Source: an uncultured Lachnospiraceae bacterium (GTDB taxonomy: Bacteria > Bacillota > Clostridia > Lachnospirales > Lachnospiraceae). Taken from it: a stretch of DNA of 7,570 bases. This document shows positions 1 to 6,700 of this stretch, piece by piece (within the stretch, counting starts at the first letter, position 1; every line of letters starts with the position of its first letter). A program made the position numbers and the translations under genes. Location of the stretch: assembly GCA_947594085.1 (NCBI GenBank), contig CANQEB010000112.1:1-7570 (forward strand), in the 5' to 3' direction. The notes below the pieces were generated by a model. That model saw nothing but the letters and a program-made list of their open reading frames with translations, was not told where the DNA came from and made no database searches.

Positions 1-8
1 AAGGAGGT
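1..8 (+). promoter_or_regulatory. Ribosome binding site of the sortase gene
   Basis: AAGGAGGT is an essentially perfect anti-16S match, four bases before the ATG at 13. It fixes the sortase start and shows that the window opens just inside the gene's 5' region. The promoter lies outside the window, or the gene is part of an upstream operon. Confidence 0.9.
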
Positions 9-12
9 ATCT

Positions 13-924
13 ATGGCGAGAAAAGAAAAGAGAAAGAAGACGTTTGGCGATTTTCTGACGACGCTTCTGATGTTGGTGGCGCTCGGCGTGTTTGTCTTTG
101 CCGGGTACACACTGTACGGTTTCTATAAGGAGTACAAGAAGAGCGCGGACGAGTATGACAACCTCGAGGGAAGCTATGCGGTGGAGGATCAGACGGAGGA
201 TTTCGACGCGCTCGAGAATGACGAAGTGCTTAAGAGCTTTCAGAGCATCGAGGAGGCCGAGGGGCAGAGCGGAGATAATGCTTCAGAGGGATTTGCCGGA
301 CATGAAATGGCGACTGTCGTCGAGAATGGAAGGACGGTCACGCTCCCGGTGATGGCGAACCCGATCGATTTTGATTCGCTGCTTGCCCTGAATGAGGATA
401 TTGTCGGCTGGCTGAGGATCCGTGCGCTGGATATTTCGTATCCGGTCGTGCAGGGAGAGGACAACGATTTCTATCTTCACCGCACATTTGAAAAGACGGA
501 CAATTTTGCGGGTTGCCTTTTCCTCAACTATGCGAACAAGCCGGATCTGACCGATCAGAATTCCATCATATACGGGCACAACATGAAGGATCTCTCCATG
601 TTTGGCAAGCTGAAGAAGTTCCGCGAGGATGGTGTGTTTGACAAGAGCAAATTCTTCTGGATTTTCACGCCGGATTTCATCTATCAGTATCGCATTTTTG
701 CAGCCACTGTCGTGAACAAGACGGGTCTTACATATCAGACATCCTTTACGGATGAGCAGTTTGACGAGTTTGTCAATTATGCGTTTGAGCATTCGGAGAT
801 CGAGGCCGGCGATGTGGAGGTAACGAAGGAAGACCGCGTTGTGACACTCTCGACTTGTACCGGCGACGACGCGACGCGCTTTGCGGTGATGGGCAAGCTG
901 GCACAGGTATATGTGTCAAAGTGA
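13..924 (+). CDS. srtB: Class B sortase, membrane-anchored transpeptidase
   Basis: Sortases cleave a C-terminal sorting motif on secreted proteins and join the new C-terminus to peptidoglycan precursor or to another protein outside the membrane. The 303-residue product has a Lys/Arg-rich N-terminus (residues 3-9), one membrane segment at about 14-37 (N-in, C-out), a very acidic linker at about 45-95, and a catalytic domain from about 115 to the end. The triad is visible: His189 in YGHNM, Cys282 in TLSTC, and Arg289 in DATRF. The YGHNMKD and TLSTCT motifs and the helix-rich domain beginning IDFDSLLALNEDIVGWL are typical of class B rather than class A or C. The linker makes it longer than many SrtB proteins. 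Class B enzymes in clostridia are known to use motifs such as (S/P)PxTG or NPQTN-like ones; no substrate signal is visible in this window. The start is set by the RBS at 1-8. srtB is used as a class name, not proven orthology. Confidence 0.95.
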   Translation: MARKEKRKKTFGDFLTTLLMLVALGVFVFAGYTLYGFYKEYKKSADEYDNLEGSYAVEDQTEDFDALENDEVLKSFQSIEEAEGQSGDNASEGFAGHEMATVVENGRTVTLPVMANPIDFDSLLALNEDIVGWLRIRALDISYPVVQGEDNDFYLHRTFEKTDNFAGCLFLNYANKPDLTDQNSIIYGHNMKDLSMFGKLKKFREDGVFDKSKFFWIFTPDFIYQYRIFAATVVNKTGLTYQTSFTDEQFDEFVNYAFEHSEIEAGDVEVTKEDRVVTLSTCTGDDATRFAVMGKLAQVYVSK

Positions 925-1038
925 GGATACCATTTGGCAGCATTTTGCAGGAGGAAACGATTCGGAAACGGCAAGGCGGCAGAAGAATGTCGCGAAACAA
1001 TGTTTGAGAAAACAGAGCAGGAAAGGGGCTGAGCAAGT

Positions 1039-1764
1039 ATGGATGATGCGGTGAAGAAGTTACAGGAGATCGTAGACAACACGGACAATATCGTGTTTTT
1101 TGGAGGCGCGGGCGTGTCCACTGAGAGCGGGATCCCGGATTTTAGGAGTGTGGATGGGCTATATCACATGAAATACGACTATCCGCCCGAGACGATTCTG
1201 AGTCACACGTTTTTTGTGCGCAACACGAAGGAATTCTACCGCTTTTACCGTGACAAGATGCTCTGCCTCGACAAGGGGCCGAACGCGGCACACAAAAAGC
1301 TTGCCGAGATGGAGCAAAAGGGCAAGCTGAAAGCGGTCGTGACGCAGAATATCGATGGACTTCACCAGATGGCGGGCAGCAAGACGGTGCTTGAGCTGCA
1401 CGGGAGTGTGCACAGAAATTATTGCCAGAAGTGCGGAAAGAGCTACGATGCGGCCTATATGTTGAATTATGAAGGCGACGTTCCACTGTGCGAGTGTGGA
1501 GGCGTGATCAAGCCGGATGTCGTGCTCTATGAAGAAGGGCTGGATCAGAATACGATTCAGGAATCGGTCTATTATATTTCTCATGCAGATGTGTTGATTA
1601 TTGGAGGAACTTCGCTGGCTGTCTATCCGGCCGCTGGGTTGATCGATTACTTTTCGGGCAGTCACCTTGTGGTGATCAACAAGTCGCCGACGCCGCGCGA
1701 CAGGTATGCCAATCTGCTGATTCAGGACAGTATCGGGGCGGTGCTCGGGGCGATCCAGGTATAG
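1039..1764 (+). CDS. cobB: NAD-dependent protein deacylase, Sir2 family
   Basis: The product should remove acetyl (or other acyl) groups from protein lysines in the cytoplasm, using NAD+ and releasing nicotinamide and O-acyl-ADP-ribose. All the core sirtuin motifs are present in 241 residues: GGAGVSTESGIPDFRS (22-37) for NAD binding, TQNIDGLH (102-109), catalytic His121 in LHGS, a zinc site of Cys129/Cys132 and Cys151/Cys153, GGTSLAVYPAA near residue 190, and VINKSPTP near the C-terminus. The length is normal for bacterial Sir2 proteins. A weak Shine-Dalgarno (AAAGGGG, 1022-1028) precedes the ATG by 10 bases. The gene follows the sortase after a 114-base gap without an obvious terminator, so cotranscription is possible. 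Substrates cannot be predicted from sequence. A preference between deacetylation and longer acyl groups is undecided. Confidence 0.95.
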   Translation: MDDAVKKLQEIVDNTDNIVFFGGAGVSTESGIPDFRSVDGLYHMKYDYPPETILSHTFFVRNTKEFYRFYRDKMLCLDKGPNAAHKKLAEMEQKGKLKAVVTQNIDGLHQMAGSKTVLELHGSVHRNYCQKCGKSYDAAYMLNYEGDVPLCECGGVIKPDVVLYEEGLDQNTIQESVYYISHADVLIIGGTSLAVYPAAGLIDYFSGSHLVVINKSPTPRDRYANLLIQDSIGAVLGAIQV

Positions 1765-1846
1765 AGAAAAAGTGACCTGAGATTGTCGGATGAGCAGACA
1801 GATTTGATGGAGTGTCGGCAAAAAGGCAGGGACCGGAGGCAGATAC

Positions 1847-2026
1847 ATGGACTACGAGGTGGGCCAGATCGTCAAACTGAAGAAGAAACACCCATGCGGA
1901 AGCCAGGAGTGGGAGATTCTGCGCGTTGGAGCAGATTTTCGGCTCAAATGTACAGGGTGCGGCCGTCAGATCATGATTGCGCGCAGGCTGGTGGAAAAGA
2001 ACACGCGGGGTGTCCGTGAAGGGTGA
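1847..2026 (+). CDS. DUF951 family small zinc-ribbon-like protein
   Basis: This 59-residue protein begins MDYEVGQIVKLKKKHPCGSQ and carries the pattern of the DUF951 family: a VGQIVKLKKKHPCG block, EWEILRVGADF, LKCTGCGR (Cys35, Cys38) and IMIARRLVEK. With Cys17 it has three Cys plus His15, consistent with a small metal-binding fold, possibly nucleic-acid related. No function is established that I can name. GGAGG at 1835-1839 lies 7 bases before the ATG and decides the start. The gene is 82 bases after the sirtuin and about 100 bases before the rpsF promoter. It is small and overlaps a longer out-of-frame reading frame (1783-2019), so automatic calling could miss it. The family assignment is from motif memory and is quite firm. 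Confidence 0.88.
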   Translation: MDYEVGQIVKLKKKHPCGSQEWEILRVGADFRLKCTGCGRQIMIARRLVEKNTRGVREG

Positions 2027-2084
2027 TCTTCGTCTCCTGGAGGAATTGAATAAACAGATCGCGCCTGGCGCAGCGAAATTCTAT

Positions 2085-2124
2085 TGATATCGACGAGAAG
2101 GCTTTCGACTGATATCGATGAAAA
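2085..2124 (+). repeat. Pair of 15-bp direct repeats, 25-bp spacing, next to the rpsF promoter
   Basis: TGATATCGACGAGAA (2085-2099) and TGATATCGATGAAAA (2110-2124) match at 13 of 15 positions, including an identical TGATATCGA that contains the palindrome GATATC. The second copy ends 5 bases before the -35 hexamer at 2130. The position fits an upstream activator site or UP-like element, but a chance duplication cannot be excluded. Confidence 0.6.
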
Positions 2125-2129
2125 ATCGC

Positions 2130-2158
2130 TTGCATTCAGGCGCGTTTTGTGTTAGTAT
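2130..2158 (+). promoter_or_regulatory. Sigma-A-type promoter of the rpsF-ssb-rpsR operon
   Basis: TTGCAT (-35, 2130-2135), a 17-base spacer, and TAGTAT (-10, 2153-2158) followed by AA. Transcription would start near 2165, giving a leader of about 70 bases before rpsF. Spacing is optimal and the location is right for a highly expressed ribosomal protein operon. Confidence 0.8.
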
Positions 2159-2179
2159 AAACAACCGTGATATATTATT

Positions 2180-2221
2180 TCCTTGCTCCTTTCGGCGAAA
2201 AGGGGCCAGAGACCATAAGGA
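2180..2221 (+). promoter_or_regulatory. rpsF leader hairpin, candidate S6:S18 autoregulatory element
   Basis: In the leader RNA, 2185-2192 (GCTCCTTT) can pair with 2199-2206 (AAAGGGGC; one G-U pair) around the loop CGGCGA. An outer stem TCCTT (2180-2184) can pair with AAGGA (2217-2221), leaving a 3' bulge CAGAGACCAT (2207-2216). The outer stem covers the first bases of the rpsF Shine-Dalgarno AAGGAGGT (2217-2224), so folding should lower translation. An rpsF leader motif bound by the S6:S18 complex is known in many bacteria. This operon encodes both proteins, so the same feedback is likely, but I have not matched the published consensus base by base. Confidence 0.6.
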
Positions 2222-2234
2222 GGTGCGAGTAAGC

Positions 2235-2522
2235 ATGAACAAGTATGAATTAGCAGTAGTTGTCAACGCAAAACTCGAAGACGAAGACAGAGCCGCAGTG
2301 ATCGAGAAGGTGAAAGAGCATATCACCCGTTTTGGCGGAACTGTCACGGAAGTAGAAGAGTGGGGCAAGAAGAGGCTCGCTTACGAGATTCAGAAAATGC
2401 GTGAAGGCTTTTACTACTTTGTTCGCTTTGAGGCTGATGCGACATGCCCGGCGGAAGTTGAGAAACGTGTCCGGATCATGGAAAATGTCATCAGATATTT
2501 ATGCGTGAGACAGGATGCATAG
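2235..2522 (+). CDS. rpsF: 30S ribosomal protein S6 (bS6)
   Basis: The 95-residue product is a full-length bS6, which binds the central domain of 16S rRNA together with S18 in the platform of the small subunit. The sequence opens MNKYELAVVVNAKLEDEDR and carries the typical VEEWGKKRLAYEIQKMREGFYY block and the RIMENVIRYLCVR end. I chose the ATG at 2235 because AAGGAGGT (2217-2224) sits 10 bases upstream. The longer in-frame start at 2118 lies upstream of the predicted transcription start. It is the first gene of the rpsF-ssb-rpsR operon, with ssb starting 19 bases after its stop. There is no long acidic or Glu-repeat tail of the kind modified in some proteobacteria. Confidence 0.97.
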   Translation: MNKYELAVVVNAKLEDEDRAAVIEKVKEHITRFGGTVTEVEEWGKKRLAYEIQKMREGFYYFVRFEADATCPAEVEKRVRIMENVIRYLCVRQDA

Positions 2523-2541
2523 ATAGAAAAGAGGAGATAAG

Positions 2542-3009
2542 ATGAACAAAGTTATTCTAATGGGACGCTTGACGAGAGACCCTGAGGTGCGTTATTCCGC
2601 AGGTGAGAGTTCGACGGCGGTTGCCAGATACACGTTGGCAGTGGATCGCAGATATCGCCGCGACGGCAGTGACCAGACCGCTGATTTTATCGGCTGTGTC
2701 GCATTTGGCAGAAGTGCGGAGTTTGCGGAGAAATATCTTCGCCAGGGGACAAAGATTTGTGTGACCGGCCGTATTCAGACTGGCAGCTACACGAACCGTG
2801 ACGGCCAGAAGGTCTATACGACGGACGTGGTAGTTGAGGACCAGGAGTTTGCTGAGAGCAAGGCTGCATCCTCAGGCGGTGGTGGCGGTATGGCGTATCA
2901 GCCGCAGCCGACACAGGCGCCGGCGATGCCGACGCCGAGCCAGGCATCTCCGGCGGATGGATTTATGAACATTCCGGATGGGATTGACGAAGAGCTCCCG
3001 TTTAACTAG
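2542..3009 (+). CDS. ssb: Single-stranded DNA-binding protein
   Basis: SSB coats single-stranded DNA in replication, repair and recombination and recruits partners through its C-terminal tip. The OB-fold core covers about residues 1-108: [19 protein letters not shown] at the start, [64 protein letters not shown] Gly/Pro/Gln-rich flexible linker follows (about 113-140), including a GGGGG run and a [13 protein letters not shown] stretch. The acidic tip reads DEELPFN, with one residue (Asn) after the Phe that normally ends the protein. A GAGGAG site (2531-2536) precedes the ATG. The 155-residue length is normal for a main chromosomal SSB, and its place between rpsF and rpsR is the classical Bacillota arrangement. 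Confidence 0.97.
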   Translation: MNKVILMGRLTRDPEVRYSAGESSTAVARYTLAVDRRYRRDGSDQTADFIGCVAFGRSAEFAEKYLRQGTKICVTGRIQTGSYTNRDGQKVYTTDVVVEDQEFAESKAASSGGGGGMAYQPQPTQAPAMPTPSQASPADGFMNIPDGIDEELPFN

Positions 3010-3017
3010 TTAGTTTG

Positions 3018-3034
3018 GTGTCCCGCGGGGACAT
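3018..3034 (+). promoter_or_regulatory. Short hairpin between ssb and rpsR
   Basis: TGTCCC (3019-3024) and GGGACA (3028-3033) form a perfect 6-bp stem with a GCG loop, extended by a G-U pair (3018/3034). It begins 9 bases after the ssb stop and has no following T-run, so it is not a terminator. It could mark an mRNA processing or stability site, or limit readthrough into rpsR. The role is inferred. Confidence 0.5.
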
Positions 3035-3074
3035 GCGCGAAATTCAGAGATTGTGCGTAGAAGGAGGAATTACA

Positions 3075-3341
3075 ATGGCATTCAGTAAAGATAGAACTGA
3101 CGCTCCGATGAAGAGAAGGAACGGCGGTATTCGCAGAAGAAAGAAAGTCTGCGTATTTTGCGGCAAGGAGAACAATGAGATTGATTACAAGGATGTAAAT
3201 AAGCTCAAGAGATACGTATCGGAGCGCGGTAAGATCCTTCCGAGAAGAATCACCGGCAACTGCGCGAAGCATCAGCGCGCGCTGACCGTTGCGATCAAGA
3301 GAGCTCGCCACGTTGCGCTTATGCCGTATGTGCAGGACTAA
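3075..3341 (+). CDS. rpsR: 30S ribosomal protein S18 (bS18), zinc-binding form
   Basis: The 88-residue product is a full-length bS18, which pairs with S6 on the 30S platform. It shows the family core: [62 protein letters not shown]. Cys26, Cys29, Cys63 and His66 form a CxxC...CxxH set, which indicates the zinc-binding (C+) version rather than the Cys-free paralogue. The ATG at 3075 is chosen over an in-frame start at 3015 because AAGGAGG (3061-3067) lies 7 bases upstream and the conserved MAFSKDR start matches. It is the last gene of the operon, followed within 30 bases by a strong terminator hairpin. Confidence 0.97.
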   Translation: MAFSKDRTDAPMKRRNGGIRRRKKVCVFCGKENNEIDYKDVNKLKRYVSERGKILPRRITGNCAKHQRALTVAIKRARHVALMPYVQD

Positions 3342-3370
3342 ATCGTTTTTCGAATATTTATGAGAAAGCC

Positions 3371-3427
3371 AAGAGACTGCCAGGGACAGTATTTCCGGAG
3401 GGAAAGCTGTTCGGGGCAGTCTTTTTA
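3371..3427 (+). terminator. Intrinsic terminator of the rpsF-ssb-rpsR operon
   Basis: AGACTGCC (3374-3381) pairs with GGCAGTCT (3415-3422), extendable by A-T and G-T pairs at the base. An inner stem forms from GGACAG with CTGTTC and TTTCC with GGAAA around a GGAG loop. The 3' side runs directly into TCTTTTTAT. The long two-part hairpin with a T-run is a convincing Rho-independent terminator separating the ribosomal operon from the surface protein gene. Confidence 0.88.
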
Positions 3428-3519
3428 TATGGTCAAGGGTTTTGCATGTTAGCCTTTTTGCGTGGATTTGAAGTCTTGCGAGGCTCAAAATTTGTCGAAT
3501 AATAAATCACAAAACACTC

Positions 3520-3548
3520 TTGAAATATCACTTAAACTATGTTATCAT
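3520..3548 (+). promoter_or_regulatory. Promoter of the surface protein gene
   Basis: TTGAAA (-35, 3520-3525), a 17-base spacer, and TATCAT (-10, 3543-3548) with an extended -10 TG at 3540-3541. Start of transcription would be near 3555, giving a leader of about 85 bases. The gene is therefore probably transcribed independently of the ribosomal operon. The remaining 298-base gap between rpsR and this gene holds only the terminator, this promoter and a small leader structure. Confidence 0.8.
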
Positions 3549-3550
3549 AC

Positions 3551-3597
3551 CAATAACATCTGAAGACCACGGCGTTCGCCGACCATTCCCATTATTG
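3551..3597 (+). promoter_or_regulatory. Possible small folded leader of the surface protein mRNA
   Basis: CAATAA (3551-3556) is complementary to TTATTG (3592-3597). Between them is a 4-bp hairpin CGGC/GCCG (3570-3581) flanked by two GACCA copies. The pairing is short, and I know no family it belongs to. It may be only a stabilising 5' structure. Confidence 0.3.
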
Positions 3598-3639
3598 TTT
3601 TCTGATGAAGAGAGATTAACTGCAAGTAAAGGAGAGCTT

Positions 3640-3732
3640 ATGAAAAATTTAAGAGGATGGAAGAGAGCAGGTGCACTTTGTCTTGCCTGCCTGGTTTTGG
3701 CTTTGTTTTCTGCGGACGCGTATTTGCAGGCC
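3640..3732 (+). other. Sec signal peptide of the surface protein
   Basis: Residues 1-31 have a basic n-region (K2, R5, K8, R9), a hydrophobic core (about 10-23) and possible cleavage after Ala27 (SADA) or Ala31 (LQAS). Two Cys (14, 17) lie inside the hydrophobic core, without a correctly placed lipobox, so a lipoprotein is unlikely. Confidence 0.85.
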
Positions 3733-6700
3733 AGTGAGAACAGCCGATCTGACGCAATTACAGCAGAGGAGGAGACATTTTCCAGTGAAACTGTTGCAGA
3801 GCAGACAGATGAGGTGAGCACAGAAAGGTTGACGGAGGCGACCACAGAGCAGGAGTCGGAAAAGCAGACGAGTTCTGCACAGGAATTTCAGACAGAATTG
3901 GCTGACGGGGAGACAGAGCCGGAAAGCCAGGCAGATTTCGCTGAGAAAAATATAGAGTCAGAGGAACAGACAGAGACGCAAAATGAGAAGATAGAATCGG
4001 GGGAACCTGAGAAAATTCCGGCAGAAAATGCAGAGAAACAGACAGAGGCACAGACAGAAGTACAGCCAGAGAAGCAGCCGGAAATACAGCCGGGAATACA
4101 GTCGGAAATGCAGACGGAAGTGCGGCCGGAGGATCTGACAGAAAACCAGACAGAAGAACAGACGGGGAGTATGGTTCCTGAGCCAACGCCTGAGTCAGAG
4201 CCAGAGACAACGGAAAAACAGTCAGAAACCGCGAGCAATTTGGAAGCAGAATCGGATACAGAGCTTACCGTGGAAGATGTGCTGGAGGAAGCTCAGAGGC
4301 AGAACATTGATTTCCTGGGTCTCGCGCCGGGGGAGTCGATGACCTTTTATATGCCAGTCGGACAAGAAAACGGAATCATGACGATGGCAGTGACGTCAGT
4401 TACCGTGGCGCGATCTTCCGTTCCGTACAATTATGCGGATTATGGATATGGCACTCTGCAGACGTACAGGTATGTGGTATCGTTTAATGATATTGTCGCT
4501 ACAGCATACTGTGTCCAGCCGACCCGCAGCTCGCCAGGAAGCAGCAGCTCCTATGGAATTACAAAACTAAAGGGAGCAAAGACACTCGCGAAGGTATGTT
4601 ACTATGGAACGAAGGCTGCAGGCGATGAAGGATTTTTTGCAGAGAGATATCCAAGTTTTTCTGAAGGGCAAAGATTTATCATCACCCACATCGCCGCGGC
4701 GTATGCGAATGGAAGTCCGGATGCTTTTACAGGTGCAAGTTTAACGGCACGGGCTCTCGCTCTGGAGCTCTATGAGTACTGTGTGGCTCAGCCCAACATT
4801 CCCGAGGTAGATATGGAATTCTCTGATGCGGACGTAAAAGCCTACATCGATTATCAGGAGAACCCGAAACGTCAGAGGACCAAGAATATCACATTTGACG
4901 CGGATGAACTTCAGACAATCACTTTCAAGCTGCCTTCCGGTGTCAAGCTGCACAACGTATCGACGGGAAAAGTGAGCGCCGCAGGCGAAAAGGTGACTAT
5001 CTCAGGCGGGACGAAATTTTATCTGTCGGCGCCTCTGTCGCAGGCCGTTGACGTCGGAGCAAAGTGGTCGTCTACAATGAAAGGAAGCATTAAAAAAGAC
5101 TACTCTGCGTACAAGATTACTACATATGAATCTCAGCAGGATCTTGCACTGGTGTTTGGGGAAGGCCTGGACGAGGAGAGAAACATTGACTTTTCGGTGA
5201 AGTGGATTGAGCCAATCGAAATCAGCATTCACAAAGTCGATGAAGAGACGAATACCGGATTGAGTGGTGCTGTGTTTGGAGTATATACTGATAAAGACTG
5301 CACCAACCTGATCACGAAACTTCCGGAGACGGACGAAAGCGGAACGTCTTCTGCAACTTTATTTTGGTCACAGGATGCCATGTATCTAAAGGAGCTTGTG
5401 CCACCAGCTGGCTATATGCTCAATGAAGAGATCATCACCGCGAAGATCACGGGGAAGAAGCAAACACTCTCTTATACAGTAGCCGATAAAAAGATTAAGG
5501 CAAGACTGCGTCTAATCAAAAAGGATGCGCAAACGGATGGCGGACCGCAGGGAGATGCAGTGCTGGAGAATGCCGTATATGGACTGTATGCGCGCGAGGA
5601 TATCGCAAAGACAGATGGCTCGAACGGAGTGCTGTTCCATGCAGGGGAGCAGGTTGCGACGCTCACGACGGACAGAGAAGGGAAAGCCTCTGTGGACAAC
5701 CTGAATCTCGGAAAATATTACGTCAAAGAAATCAGCCCGTCAAAGGGTTATCTGCTGGATGAGAAGGAATATGACGTCTCGTTTGAGGCTGCGGCCGATA
5801 GCATGACAGTAATTGAAAAAGAGTGCATTTCGCACGAGATGGAAATTCGTCAGCCGTTTCAACTTATCAAGATCGCAGAAAACGGAAAGACCGACGCAGA
5901 GCTTTTAGAGGGAGCAGGGTTCACCGCCTACCTTGTGAGTTCTCTGAAGACCAGGGAAGACGGCTCCTATGATTTCGCATCGGCCTCGCCGGTTGTGCTT
6001 GGGCCAAACGGTGAGACAGAGCTTTTTACGGATAAACAAGGATATGCGATATCTATCCCGTTGCCTTTTGGAACTTATATTGTGCGGGAGACAACTGTCC
6101 CGGCAGGTTTTGCGCCTGTAGATGACTTTGAAGTGAGAATCACGGAGAACAGCCCGGATAAGCCTCAGGCATGGAGAATCCTGCGGGATGAGGAGTTTGA
6201 GGCAAAGCTGAAAATTATCAAGAGCGATGACGAGACGCAGAGAAATGTGTTGAAGAAGAATACGGAGTTTAAGGTCTATGATATAGATGCAGGAGCCTAT
6301 GTGGAGCAGGTGACCTATTACCCGAAAGAAGTAAAGCACACATCCTACTTCACCGACGAGGATGGCAGCTTGACATTGCCTCAAAGCCTGCCGCGAGGGC
6401 ATTATCGAATAGAGGAGGTCGCTGCGCCCGACGGGTACACGTTGGGAGAGGGCTCCCTGGAGGTGACAGTGGACGGAAATATGGCATACCGGACGGATGA
6501 CATTTCACATGGGACACTTGTCGAGGTAGTTGCATCGAATCATCCGGTCAAAGGAGAGCTTATAGTAAGAAAGAAAGGCCCTGTACTGAGCGGTTATGAC
6601 GATGATTTTGTATATGAAGAGGTGCCGCTTTCGGGAGCCGTTTACGAGGTTTATGCTGCGGAGAATATTTATACTGCGGATGGTCAGAGAGATGAGACAG

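Noticed and set aside
283..792. 169-codon reading frame on the - strand inside the sortase gene
   Set aside because: It is antisense to a gene with clear catalytic motifs, has no recognisable domain, and looks like a codon-bias shadow.
949..1032. Orphan AGGAGG (949-954) followed by tiny frames in the sortase-sirtuin gap
   Set aside because: No start codon at proper spacing, and the available frames are only about 6-10 codons long.
1159..1848. 229-codon reading frame on the - strand over the sirtuin gene
   Set aside because: It is long, but fully antisense to a sirtuin with all family motifs; the translation shows no known domain and has the His/Arg/Leu composition of an antisense frame.
1783..2019. 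78-codon + strand frame over the DUF951 gene
   Set aside because: Composition is Arg/Gln/Gly-rich without family motifs, and the overlapping frame from 1847 has a proper RBS and the DUF951 pattern.
2061..2071. GCGC-CTG-GCGC hairpin after the DUF951 gene as a terminator
   Set aside because: The stem is only 4 bp and no T-run follows.
2118..2234. N-terminal extension of S6 from an in-frame ATG at 2118
   Set aside because: The ATG lies upstream of the -35 box of the promoter, and the family start with a strong RBS is at 2235.
3015..3074. N-terminal extension of S18 from an in-frame alternative start at 3015
   Set aside because: It would run through the intergenic hairpin and the rpsR RBS; the conserved S18 start is at 3075.
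3451..3485. AGCCT/AGGCT inverted repeat downstream of the rpsR terminator
   Set aside because: Only 5 bp with a 25-base loop; likely chance.
3758..4238. Two overlapping - strand frames rich in Ser, Pro, Phe and Val that look like secreted low-complexity proteins
   Set aside because: They are the antisense image of the purine-rich Glu/Gln/Thr stalk repeat; no start signal or independent support.
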